Assembly: GCA_021904315.1 (NCBI GenBank)
Contig: CM038918.1
Coordinates: 17,871,349-17,935,348, forward strand
Direction of reading: 5' to 3'
DNA length: 64,000 nt
Origin: Sphagnum magellanicum
Lineage: Eukaryota > Streptophyta > Sphagnopsida > Sphagnales > Sphagnaceae
Part shown: positions 48,910 to 61,582 of the stretch, piece by piece
How the letters are laid out: each line of letters begins with the position of its first letter
Position numbering within the stretch: the stretch's first letter is position 1
The notes under the pieces: model-generated
Seen by the model: the letters and a program-made list of their open reading frames with translations, nothing else
Told to the model about the DNA's origin: nothing
Database searches by the model: none
Made by a program: the position numbers and the translations under genes

Positions 48910-51685
48910 ATGGCATATTTCAGGGACCAGATGTGGTCCATACTGTTTGCATCTCTCCTCACCGTGTTGTTGATGTGGGTTGTATACATCATTATGGGGA
49001 TGGTGGATAAGTTGGTAATTACTCCCCTAAGGATCAAGAGAATTATGAATCGGCAAGGCGTGACAGGGCCCTCCGCATATTGGGTTCTGGGAAATATTCT
49101 CGAGATGGTTAAGATAGGCCGGGCGGAAGCAAAGAAGGATATGAAGACTGGAGACTATGATATTATGCCTCATGTTCAGCCTTATGAAGCTCAAAACTGC
49201 CAAGCCTATGGTGAGTGTTGAATCTGTTAACCTGAAACATTAGAGCAGCCATCTCTGTTGAGTGGTTGCTATGATTGTTGAAGATCTAGTAATTGCTAAG
49301 CTCTTCAGGAGTCAAATCAAGATGTATCTATTGTGGTAGAGCCAATGTCTATTTAGACTCCCTCATCTTTCCCAATTTTCATTTTCACATTGAATTTGCA
49401 ATTTGGTAAGCTTCATTGAACTTTTTGTGCAACTCTAGAACACTATTTGAAACTCTATTTGTCTAGAGTTTTCTAGACAAAACTTGGAAACCTCACACAA
49501 ACCATTTTTATGAAGGAAGTCCCGTTTAGAAAATGGAATTAAAACTAGTGGTACTACTGTGATTTTAGGATAAACATTCCAGAGCTTTTGGCTTAAATCT
49601 TAATGGGTAATCCAATCCAACTTTGCAATGTTTTGATGTAGTTAGTTTAATCTTATGGATTTACATATGAAAAGGATGAATCCAAGTGAAGAACAATCAA
49701 TGATTGCTTGTCAGGAAAGATGCATATGTGGTGGTCCGGATGGCAAGCGACAATTAGAATAGCAAATCTTGATCTCATCAAACAAGTTTTGGCAAAGGAT
49801 GTGTTCACAATGCCTCAAATACAATTTCAATTTGCAAGTGTATTAATGGGAAAGGGCTTGATAACAACTGAAGGAGAAGAATGGGCGCTCCATCGTCAAA
49901 TTGTGAACCCTGCCTTCCATCAAGAAAAGCTCAAGGTGAGATATTGCAAATATGTATGATGACTATTTGGAAATAATATTCAACAGTCAACATTCTATAT
50001 ATATATAATGACAATTCTTATATATGTTCAAAAATTTAGAATCTCATACTCACTTGAAAATCTTGGAAATATTGATGAAAATCTTTGTGGTTGTCCACCC
50101 ACCCTTGTCCAAAACATAAGTTTTTGATGGGGTTATATTGCAACAAATGTGACTCTTCCAACCATGCTTGCATATGTTATCCACTCGTCTTGATGGTAGT
50201 TGGACATGGGTGATAAATACCTCATGCTTTTCAACATTTTGCGACTAACATTGATTTTATGCATAGGCAATGGTACCAATAATGGAAAAATGTGCATCAT
50301 CAATGGCAAATGAATGGGAAGAGAAAGTGAAGGATGGTGGGGGTTGTGTGGAGTTGGAAGTGAGTCATTACATGGCAAATGTGATAGCCGACATAATTGC
50401 ACATACATCATTTGGGAGTAGCTATGAAAAAGGAAGAAAAGTGTTTGAACACCAACTTTCACTTTTCAAACTTACACTTCAAGGACTTCAATATTTTATA
50501 ATACCAGGATATAGGTTCTTTCAATCCTTCTTCTCGTGTTGTTTGAAATCTTTTTCCCACCAATTCACATAATTTGGAAATGGATATTGGGCCTAATCAT
50601 ATTAATATTGGTGATTACATGCATTCTAATGTTTATAAAAAAAAATTCATGTCCATGTTTGGAAAACCACATAATTTCACAAAGCTCATGAGTTTTTAAG
50701 TTTGTAAATTTCTTATATTTCTAATGTTGTTGCACTCTTAAATTATTTGTTATGTGTTTTTGCAGAATTCTTCCCACACCACTAAATATCAAAATTCTTA
50801 TGACCCAAATTGCCATTTCAAGGTCTCTTAAGGAAATTATTCAAGCGCGAAAATATATGGTGAATATGACCAAGAATGCTTCATATGGAAATGATTTGTT
50901 GGGTCTCATGCTCACTGCAACATCACAAAAAACTCAAGATGTGAAGGGTGGAAAGGTTCATTTTGGCATGCAACAATTGATGGATAATTGCAAAACATTC
51001 TTTTTTGCAGGATATGAAACAACTGCAACTCTTCTCACATGGACCATGATGCTTTTGGCATCTCACACCACTTGGCAAGAATGTGCCCGTGCTGAAGTCA
51101 TAGATGTGTGTGGAGATGGTGATCATCCATTCAATGCCGACATGCTTGACAAATTGAAAATGGTATTTTGAATTTTTTGTCAATCCATTTGAATTTTTCT
51201 TTTATGCACATTTTTTAACACAACTAATTGGTTGTGATGTGGTTGGTCGGGGGGTGTAGTTAACAATGATTTTAAATGAAGCACTCCGTTTATTTCCACC
51301 AGTTGTGGATCAATCTAGAGAGGTGGTAATGGATGTAAAGTTGGGAGATCTCGACATCCCAAAAGGATCAATCTTATATTTTCCTAGGCTTTCCATTCAC
51401 CATGACCCTGAGCTATGGGGAACAGACGTGCATGAGTTCAAACCAGAACGATTTGCTAATGGTGTTGCAAAAGCAACCAAACACCCTTTAGCTTTTATGC
51501 CTTTTTCTTTTGGGCCAAGGTTTTGTGTGGGGCAAGGGTTTGCTATGGAGGAAGCAAAATCTATATTAGTTGTGATATTGCGACGATTTCGTTTTCAACT
51601 TTCATCTAATTATCGTCATGGACCATGTTCTTGGGACACTTTGAAACCCAAGTATGGTGTGCCGGTGATGTTGGAATCTTTGTGA
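48910..51685 (+). CDS. cytochrome P450, CYP72 clan (intact copy)
   Basis: Exons 48910-49210, 49715-49935, 50267-50514, 50766-51162 and 51260-51685 join in frame (1593 nt, 530 aa). Introns are all GT-AG. An in-frame TAG touches the ATG, fixing the start. Residues about 8-30 form the N-terminal ER anchor, followed by a GPSAYWVLGN hinge-type segment. Hallmarks: I-helix FAGYETT (337-343), K-helix E396-x-x-R399, PERF (451-454) and heme loop FSFGPRFCVG with C478 as the iron ligand. The layout, PGYR-ILPTP stretch and KPKYGVPVML end fit the CYP72 clan (CYP72, 709, 714, 715, 721, 734, 735 and relatives). Clan members oxidise hormones (brassinosteroids, gibberellins, cytokinins), fatty acids or terpenoids; the substrate cannot be told here. 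It should sit on the ER facing the cytosol and need NADPH-P450 reductase. Family and gene name are not assigned. Confidence 0.93.
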
Positions 51686-54569
51686 TTACATGACAATGCA
51701 AGCCCATACATGATTATTAAACGTGCACTAAAACCTTTAGCACCTATTTTAGGTTTAGTTGTAAAAATATTCATAATATTTATATATGTGATAAAAAAGC
51801 ATGTATGTGTATGCTTCACAATTTTATGGGTGTAATGAGTGTAATTCTTATTCAAAATAATTAATACATGCTAAGAAATTGACACAATAAATTGAAAAAT
51901 CATCATTTCATGATTAAACTTGCATTAATAATCATTAAAATGCCATTATAAACTTATATTGTGTAAGATCCATGTAAAAAATGACAAAATTTTCCATGTG
52001 TCATAATTGATGCAACCTTAGATTCAAATGATATCAAAGGTAAAAAAACATTTAGATATTTGGTTTTGCATTATAATGCAAACCTAAGGTGTGCTCCATA
52101 AACTTCTAGTTGAAAAAGGGCATGGGAGCTCTAAAATGAGATTAGGATGAGCTCATAAATCAAATCCATGATCATGTCAAATTACATGAAATAATAAGAA
52201 AAAACTAGTTAATGTTGTTTGGACCAAAATGGTGCAAAAATAAACAATAGAACAAAATAGATTCACAATATACATGACAATTTAAACTTGGGAAGAGTTG
52301 TCACTCTCTTCCTTATAGTATATTTTGTAGTTCATTTTGGGAGCTACATTATCAAAATGACATTTTTTTCAAAGACTCTTAAATGAAAGTTTCAAAATTA
52401 TCAAGTTCTTAGTCTAGCCATTTTGGGGGTTCATAACTTTTTTGTTTAGCCTTCAATTCAAAAGCTCTCAAAGTTTGTATCCCTTGAAAAGATATTTTCA
52501 AAAAAATATCAAACTTATCAATTGGAGTTGATTTGACCTCTTTCATGGACAATTTGGTGGGCATAAATCATTTGATAATTTCACTCCCAACATTGGAAAT
52601 GGCCATAACTTGTAATTTTGATCTTTGATTTGAAAATTCAACCCCACATTATTTATCTACTCTTCAAGACCTTTGTAATGGTCTAAAGAAAGTTCAATTT
52701 GGACAAGGTTGGTCCCACAAAACTTGTTTCAACAAAATTTAATACCTTAGGACTCCCAATTCCTAAACTCAAAATTTACATGGAAATGTTGAAAATTATT
52801 CCCTTGCATTTTCTCACCCTTGTGAAAATATGTTTGAGTCCTACAAAAATTAGGGTTTTCTCTCAATTAATTTCACTTGTCATGCACTTGCCACCAACCT
52901 CGGTTGCAATCCCAAGGTTAAAGTCATAACAATAATAATAACTCCTACTATTAAATCATTTTAAAAACATATTTTCAAAATCGTGGATCCCTTTTTTTTT
53001 TATGCAAATTTGATGATCTATTTTTTTGTTTATGAATCAAACATTGGGTTAAGATCAAGGTTCAAAATTTGCTTTGATCATTGATCATCAATCTAATTTC
53101 CTACATCTTCAAAATTTTAGTTGTATAAGAAGAATTCAAGCAAAGTTTTTGTACTAGAATTTTGACAAATCCTTCTTGTTTTAAGTTAATGAAGGGGTTT
53201 GTAGCTCTAGTTCAATTTTTGTTGAACATATAAATCGACCATAATTTTAAAATAATATGTGCAAAAAATCAACTTCATTTGACCAAGGTACTCCAAAAAT
53301 ATATTTTTTATATTTGAACATGTTAGTTTAAAAACATCTAAATGGTGTTGAAGTTCACATGTTTTTCCATTTCTAAGTTTATACCACAATAATTTAAACA
53401 TTTGTTTTGAACCTATAAAAATATGGGCCTTGAAAAAGTCACTTTAGATATCAAAATGAACTTTACAAATTTTTTAATTTTCATTTTAAATTTTAAAATG
53501 TTTGAAAAGAAATAATTTTTGATTTCTTCAACTTAAGTGTTATGGTACTTCAATGTGTGTTGGTAAAAAGCTATAGGTTTAGTTCCAACTCCACTAGAAG
53601 AAAAAAGTCCATAATCATAATTTTTTTGAAGTAGTTTGGACTAGGGACATTGGATGTACCATCCTTTGTAAAGTCCACCTTGCATTGAACATGTATCCTT
53701 TTGATAATTTTGTTTTTGTGTTTCAAAGATTAAAATGTAAGTTTCAATTTTTCATCTCACTTTTGTCAAGTTTCTCAAATAGATTTGCGTACAATGTAAC
53801 AATACTTGATTCACCTAAAAAATATTGTCACTAGGACATCCAAAAAAATCCATCATAGCACGTTTAACCCTTGGGGAGTAAGGGGTTTAAGTTGCCCCCA
53901 AGAACAACCATGTCCATGGGACAACGTAATCCCCTTGCTCCCCTAGGAACATGGTTGTTCCCCAAGGAAACTTAAACTTTTTACTCCCCAAGGAAACATG
54001 GTTGCCCCCTCAAGGTAACTTAATCCCTTTCTCCAAAGGCATTGTATGCCCTTTCCTCCCCATGGAACAAGAAGGGATTTTAACCATTGCATTAGTTTTT
54101 TTCTTTTCAAAATAACATTAAAATAACTTCAAGCATTAATCATTGTGTTGGTATAGTTTGCAAAATCTGATTTTTTTCCCTATTGGACATTGTACTATAT
54201 TGTAATATAATTTTGTCAAGCCCAACATTGTATTTAACTCATTGTTATTATTTATTGTTTGCTAGCTTTCTAGTTGTAATTTTTAGGGTAAAAGGTTCTT
54301 TTTTGTTTTGGTTTTGTGTGGTCACACGTAGGGTAAAGGCTCACAAAACTTTTTTGTTGTAATTTCTATGGACACTAGGTTTGGTTTTTGGTTAAAAGGT
54401 TATGGTTTTTGGTTTTGATTTCTAGTGTAATCTAGATTTTAGTTTCCTTTTTTAGTTTTAATTTTCACACACCCATGTTTTAATTTCCAAAGTAAGAATA
54501 TACATTAGTTTCTAGGAGAAGAAAACACACACACACCTTGTGTTGATGCTGATGAAAAACATGATGACA
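51686..54569. other. downstream of P450 copy 2, non-coding
   Basis: The first part matches copy 1 to about 22050 and includes the likely 3' UTR (AATAAA near 51886, not proven). From about 52798 the sequence is only in copy 2. No gene recognised. Confidence 0.55.
53869..53993. repeat. hairpin with about 44-bp arms
   Basis: Left arm 53869-53912 (CCTTGGGGAGTAAGGGGTTT onward) and right arm 53950-53993 (ending TACTCCCCAAGG) are near-complementary around a 37-base loop. A third, direct partial copy follows at about 53992-54042. It is much richer in G+C than its surroundings. It lies in the segment absent from copy 1. Confidence 0.8.
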
Positions 54570-56410
54570 ATGGTCGGCCTATTAAATTTTGAAATTTTAA
54601 CACTAATCAATTAGGTTATTAACCAATTATCAAAAAATCAATAACCAATTTGTAGGTAATGAGTAATTAAATTGATTAACTAGGTCAAAATTCAATAATT
54701 AACTAACCTTAGTATTGTTTATCATTCAAATAACTACCCAACATTGGTACATAAAAAACCTAGATTTTACAAGATAATTAACCAAGGTGAAACTAGACAT
54801 GAATTTGATTCAATTTCATTCACAATGAAATTGTGATTCATAAATCATAATAAACATGGGTCAACTATCGGAAATTATTTCAACCCTTATTAGGTATCAA
54901 CTTAGGTGTAGACACTTCACATCCTTGGATGTGAAATTCACAAACACTAACCCTTCAATCATATTTTGTGAGTACTTGATCTTTGCTTCATACCCAATAT
55001 TTACATTTTGAAAAAGTTATATCCATATTTGACCTGAAAAATAAAATGTGGGGATTTGGCAAAAACACATTAAAGTCCCCCAAAAATGTTGTCACAAAGT
55101 ACAATTTTCTGCATTTCAAAAATTTGACAACATGTGTACACCAAATTTGATGAAAATATTGTGAACTTTGGAAATTTTCAAATTTTTGGAACTTGATGAA
55201 CTTAATTCTTCAAAAATATTCAATAAAAGATGAATATTTTGTATGTGATGATATATTTGGACCAAAATAATACTCTCCGCAAAGTATGAAAACTAAAAAA
55301 TATATTTCAAAATGAGGTTATAGGTGATATTCTTGTTTGAAAATTTAAGTGAAAAATGAAAATGATATAAAATAAAATACTCCCCCAATTGTTTAGAAAA
55401 TTATTACTTTCATTTAAGCACTTTGGTCAAAACATGTTTTTTCAGTGTTGGTAATCCAAAAAACATTTATTATTGAATATTTTAATGAAATAATTATGTC
55501 AAATGAAAGAGGGGAAGATTGTTGAAGGTGGCATAATTTATTGTTTTTTTTTTTGCTTTCCCTTGTTAATGGAACATGTCACCCAATATGCCACCTTATG
55601 GTTGTAAAAAAACTACATGTTATCTATAGGATGTACATTGAATGTACCCAATCCTCTTAATCCCATCATTGAATCAAGATTAAGTTTGATTCAAAATAAA
55701 CTTTGAGTTACAAAACAATTATCATGCACATTCTAAAAGTTTTTTACTTGGTTTTAGGATTACCAAAAGATTGCCACCAAGAAAAAGTTCATCGCATATT
55801 GTCATATTTGTTATATGTCACCATTTTTTTGCCTAAAATGGCTAACCTTTAACATAAAAGAAGACGAGTGATTTCTCACCTCTTGTATTTTATGTTGGAT
55901 ACAAAATTTTGTTATGGTCGTGCTTTGTGTTTTCCAAAGATGTGAAGGAGAATGAGGGGTTTTGAAAGCTTCAAAACCATTTGGTTAAGGGTTTTGTGTT
56001 TTCTTTTCTATCACCTTTCATCAACTACAAGAGAGCTTTCATTTTCTATTTATTGTTTTTTCTCCTTTTTGTGTGTTGTTTTTTTTGTCAATTCTATGAC
56101 AAAATGATTATGTGATAAAATAATGCAAGTTTACAACTTATGACCTTTGCAAAATCTTCATTCAGTTCTTAAGCTACCTTTCATGTTTTTGGTCATTTTT
56201 CATTAACTACTCCTTGTTTTCTCACCTTTTTACCTCAACTTTAAATCAATATGAAAAAATGAATGTGTGAACAACAAGTTGAAATAAGAGGTCGCAAGTT
56301 GCAAGCCCTATTTATTATCACCCAACATTTCACGTTCCTTATTTTTCCTATTTCTTGTTTTTCACCTTTCACCAATCTTGACTTGGATTTTGTTTTTCTT
56401 TACACTTTTA
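54570..56410. repeat. diverged direct repeat, unit a of copy 2
   Basis: Homologous in order to 58350-60375, with shared landmarks such as ACAAAGTATAATTTT-like, AAATGAAAGAGGGGAAGAT, CACCCAATATG and GTGATTTCTCACCTCTTG. Many substitutions and indels make it clearly older than the segmental duplication. Its left half is missing from copy 1. Confidence 0.7.
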
Positions 56411-58349
56411 GGCTTTCACCTTCTTGATATTCATTGAAAGAACAAGTGGTCAATAAAGCAAGGTTCTCGTGTAGTGGAGCCATGCCACAAAAAGGTGTTA
56501 TGGAATAATTGCATGTGGGATGGTGGAAGGGTTTTTTTGTTTAGATTTATCAAATAGTGTCACTTGTTAAAAGAGATATAACATATCTGGTGTGGTGTAG
56601 ACTAAATACCTGATGCGATCTAGACTTCTCGGCCTTGCTTTGTTAGGCAAGGATATTATGTTTAGATTCATTATAGAGTATAGTAGCGTGAGGATATAGT
56701 AGGTCTATTTTTATACTAACATTTTTGAAAGATGATATTTTGGCTTGTCTTGACATTTGGAATTAGTTTCATTCGGACAATTTCTTTCCAAATTATAATG
56801 AATAATAGAGAATAAAATTCACTTTTGAGTTTATAACTATGTTTAGTTTTCTAAAAATTTAAGGCATTTTAGGATTCATTGTCTTCTAATTACTTTTACT
56901 TATGAAGGCTAAACCTATCACCAACTTTATAAAAATTCTTAAGTGTTCTTGTGAACATTAATTGGAAATAATTTTCAACTAGCAATTGATAGGTTTTTAA
57001 TTTACCTTAATAGCTATGTCATTCCCCTAAGTGGAAAGATGAAGGAAATGTGAAATTTGGTGACCTTATTATAACATAACATAGCCAAAGGCTGACAAAA
57101 CATATATGAAAAATTAGATAATCATAATGTCAATTGTACATTATGAAACATGGAGCTCAACTTTTGTGAACACATCAAAAATGTTAAGATTGGAGTCGCA
57201 TTCGCTACTAAAAAACAATTGAGTACAAAACAATACCAATCTTCCCATCACTAAAATTTTCCCCCTTTTATGAATCACTTGCAATAGAAATCAACTTTGC
57301 CACCTTTTAATCAACCTCCCTCCCTCCTTCAATTAATAGTTGATCAACCAAAAGAAAATTGTCAACCATCAATCCTAGGCATTTGGACATCAAAAAATTG
57401 GCATTAATGTCTAGAGTTTCCACCACAAGCTATTAGGAGCAAAAGGACTTTGCCATAATAGTTATTAGTGGTGGGTAGTGACCAAAAACTTCTAATGCAC
57501 CATGAGGGATGGTTGGTGGGTGGGTAGGAAACATTTTCTCATTGGCTTCAATTCCCCTTGTTTCTTAACCACATTGATTATTTGAGTTGTTATTTGTATT
57601 ATCTACCTATTGGCGCACTAGCCCTTTCTTACCTAGTAACCATTTACATTCATCACTTACTTAACATAGCCACATATTGTCAAACCTATTTATGTATATA
57701 CAAGATCTATATATTTTTTACAAGATAGTTTACCAAGGTGAGATTCTATGTGAACTTTTGGTTAGGGTTTACCACAATTAGGTACTAATGTTATGCGGTT
57801 ATGTGAATTATAGAAAAAGGCCAATTCCAATTTTTTGATTATTTAAAATTAAATAATTTTTATCTTTGATTTTTTTAAATTATCAAAATCAAAGTAACCA
57901 ATTTTGTTAATTATTTCAAAAAAAATTGCACAACCAATTTAATTTTCAATAAATAATTAGCAATTTCTGGTTTTTTTTTTAAAAGTTGAAAATTGTGCTT
58001 ACATACCATAACCACATATTTTATTTTTGAAATTTATGGTTGGAATCCTAAGAACCACCTCAATAACCTCAAAGGTTTGTTCTAATGTTGGTTTGTCACT
58101 AATTGTTTTCATAAAATTAAAGGCAATTTTATTTTTTCAAATGGGTCCTAATTAGGCTATCAATATTTGGGAGTAATAATTGTTAGTTGTGCATAAAGGT
58201 AAGTTATCAAATGATTATCGTATTGGTTAATTAATTAGTTATAGGGATTTCTTTTTTAAAATCAATTAATTAAAAAATTAACAAGTTTTTCTATCATAAA
58301 AATGTGAAGTGTTTTAGAATTAATAACCTACTTGGATGATAACCAAAAC
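56411..58349. other. non-coding spacer between the direct repeats
   Basis: Matches about 22950-24870 of copy 1. No coding frame or primer site is recognised. If the flanking repeats are old LTRs, this would be a small internal region with no protein domains. Confidence 0.5.
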
Positions 58350-60375
58350 ATTTGGCTAATTGTGTTTTGAGATTTTAATACCAATCCATTAAGTTATTAA
58401 TTGATTATCAAAAAAATCAATAACCAATTTCATGTTCATCCACAATTTAAATCATGACCCATAAGTCATAACAAACATGGGTCAAGCATCAAAACTCATT
58501 TCAAACCCATATTAAGTGTCAACCTAAATGTACACACTGAAAACTAATGGATGTGAAACTCACAAAGATTTGCCCTACATTCATACCTTGAGAATATTTT
58601 CTAAAGACTTGCCCCCTACTTCATACCCAATATTTACAATTTTCAAAAACCTATAACAATAATTGACTTGGAAAATAAAGTGTGGGGACATGGCATTAAC
58701 ACATCAAAATCCCCCAAAATTGTTGTCACAAAGTATAATTTTGTGCATTTCAAAATTTTGACAAGATGTGTACACCAAACTTGATGAAAATATTGTTAAC
58801 TTTGGGGAGATTTCAAAAGCTTGGAATTGGACTTACTCAATTCTTTTACTAAAATTCACAAAAGATGAAGATTTTGTATGTGATGAACATATTTTGACCA
58901 AAATAATACCCGTCATAGAGTATAAAAATGATAAATATATTTCAAAAGTGAGGTTATTTAAGTGATATTTTTGTATGCAATTTTAGGTGAAAAATGAAAT
59001 GATATAATAAATAATAATCCACCAATTTCTTTGAAAATTATTAATTTCATTTAAACATTTTGGTGAGAACATGATCTTTCAATGTTGGTAAGCATTAAAA
59101 AATTTATTATTAAATATTTTAATTGAAAAACCATGTCAAATGAAAGAGGGGAAGATAGTTGAAGGTCACATAATAATAATAATAATTATTATTTTCCTTG
59201 TCAATGAAACATGTCACCCAATATGACACCCTATGGTTGTCGAAAAATTGCATGTTATATATAATATGTACATTAAATGTACCCAATCCTCTTAATCCAA
59301 CTATTAGATGAAGGTTAATTAAACTTTTAATTACCAAATATTTTCATGCACATTCCAAAAGCTTTTTACTTGAATTTAATTTTGCCAAAAGATTGCCACC
59401 AAGAAAAGTTCATTTTACATTGTCATACTCGCTATATGTCACCATTTTTTGTTTAAAGTGGTTCACCTCTAATGTGGTTATACCCAAAGGTATTTCTCAA
59501 AAACATGGTTACTGCATTTGAGGCATATCCAATGGTCATGTACATTAGGATTAAGGTTTAAGGACCTTTAATTGTCCTTTTCCTTACCAACTTTTGACAT
59601 TTTTGTAGGTAATCAATTGTGAATGTTGTCAAATATCAATTTTGCATCACATGTTGTGCGTTCGTAGGTTGGTGTTAAACTAACACACCCAACACACATT
59701 TCTTTAGAATGTGAGGTCTATTTCATGTGTCGTATATTTAAACTATAGTTTAATCATCAATACAACAAATTAATGGCAAGAGCTATTGAATTCACCTTTT
59801 TGTTTGAAGTCAAAATCAGAACAGAAGACAAGTGATTTCTCACCTCTTGCATTTTACATTAGATACGATTTTGTTGTGGGCGTATTTTGTGTTTTCCAAA
59901 GGTGTGAAGGAGAATGAAAGGTCGTGAAAGCTTCAAAACTCTTTGGTTAAGGAGTAATGTGTAATCTTTTCTATCACCTTTCACCAACTATAAGAAACCT
60001 TTCATTTTCTATGCATTGTTTTTAATCCTTTCTATGCGTTTTTAATTTCACCTTTATTACAAAATGATTGTCTGAAATAATGATGGTTTACAACTTATGA
60101 CCTTTGCAAAATTTTCTTTCAATTCTTAGGTTACCTTTTAGTTTTTTATCATCTCTCAGTGACTATTCCTTATTTTTTCACCTTGTCACCTCAACTTTAA
60201 ATTGATTATGTGAAGGAGTGAATGTGCAAGAAGCAAGTTGAAACAAGAGGTTGTAAATTGCAAGCCTTATTCACTATTGTCCAATGTTTGGCCTTTCTTA
60301 TTTCTCTTATTTTTTTATTTTCGCCTTTCACCAATTTTGACTTTGGTTTCTTTTACACTTTTAAGCTTTCACCTT
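58350..60375. repeat. diverged direct repeat, unit b of copy 2
   Basis: Partner of 54570-56410 and equivalent of 24870-26890. An AAT/ATT microsatellite sits at about 59169-59190, as in copy 1 near 25686. The short plus-strand frame at 58768-58965 has no known domain. Confidence 0.7.
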
Positions 60376-61582
60376 CTTGATAATCATCTCTATCATGAAC
60401 ACTTAAGACATTCATGCTAATTAGAATACCACAATCTTTGTAGGATATGATAATAATAGGAACGTTGACAATTTGCCATAAGAAAATAAAGAGATGCATC
60501 TTAAGGCTACTCCATCAACAATTGATGATTAATATATATAAAGTTACAATCCACAAATTTGCAAAAGCAAGTGGTTGCCTCAAAGCTTCACAATGAAAAT
60601 TCATTGATGTGGATTTTGTTCAAGTGAACAACAAGCAATCAAAAAAACTTTTTCAAAACCAAATAATCTAGTGCCTAATTTGCCACAACTTGTCATTGTG
60701 AGTCTTGAAATTTTGACATTGCACATTGAGTTAAGGAAAGGTCTCATTGCTTAGCATAAATCAAATGGCATAACAACATGAATAAAACTAGATCATGCAT
60801 GAAATTATCAATGACATATAGATGTGAACTCACATACTTGACTAGATGCTTGTGTTCAAAACTCAATAACTTTTCATGTCCAAGGATATATATATCTTAT
60901 GTAATCATGTTAACCATTATTAATCTATACATGTTTCATTTACAATATGAAATCAATCTACTTTGCATCTAGAAAATGTAGTTATGAGATTGGGAAGAAT
61001 TGAGGCCCTTCGATGTTGAAAAAACATTGTGTAGGGTTTATGGTTTTGTCATCAAATTAGAAATGATAAGGATGTGTTTTGTATGTGTGTTTTTGTTGTT
61101 TCTTTTGTTTTATGATAATTTGTGGCTTGAACCTAATTAGTTCCTAGTTTTAACCCTGACCCTGAATTCTCCCCATCATATATTTATGGCACTATAAATT
61201 TCCTACTACCATGAATTTATAAATCTTATGTTATGGTGTTCGGTTTTTATTTTTTTCTAACTTTTGTTTCTATAGAGCTAACAAACCTATCTTCAACATT
61301 GGGAGTTTTAATTAAAACCATTTTGGTATTTGGGTGTTTGTTGTTGAGTTTTTCACCTAACAACCTACTTTGACAACAATTGAAAAAAACAACTTATGGA
61401 CAATAATTACAATACAAGAATGTTGTGTTAATTTGCATTTGTTTCTTTTTGTGAACAAGTTTTAAAACAAGTTTTAGAATCCTTAAAGGTGTTTTGTGAA
61501 GGTTGTAGTAAGCTTGGAGCTTTCATTCCCTTCGTATGTGTGTTTGTCACATAGGATTAGTTTAAGATGTTGAAGTTGAAAA
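60376..61582. other. end of copy 2, non-coding
   Basis: Collinear with 26890-28075 and only lightly diverged. No gene recognised. Confidence 0.6.

Larger units (their letters stand above)
28076..61582. repeat. segmental duplication, copy 2
   Basis: Second tandem unit, about 33.5 kb against 19.1 kb for copy 1. Most of the extra length is the 10.3-kb CACTA with its nested gypsy element. The rest is a 376-bp MITE and two segments (about 2.3 and 2.7 kb) probably deleted from copy 1. It holds the intact P450 gene. Confidence 0.9.
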
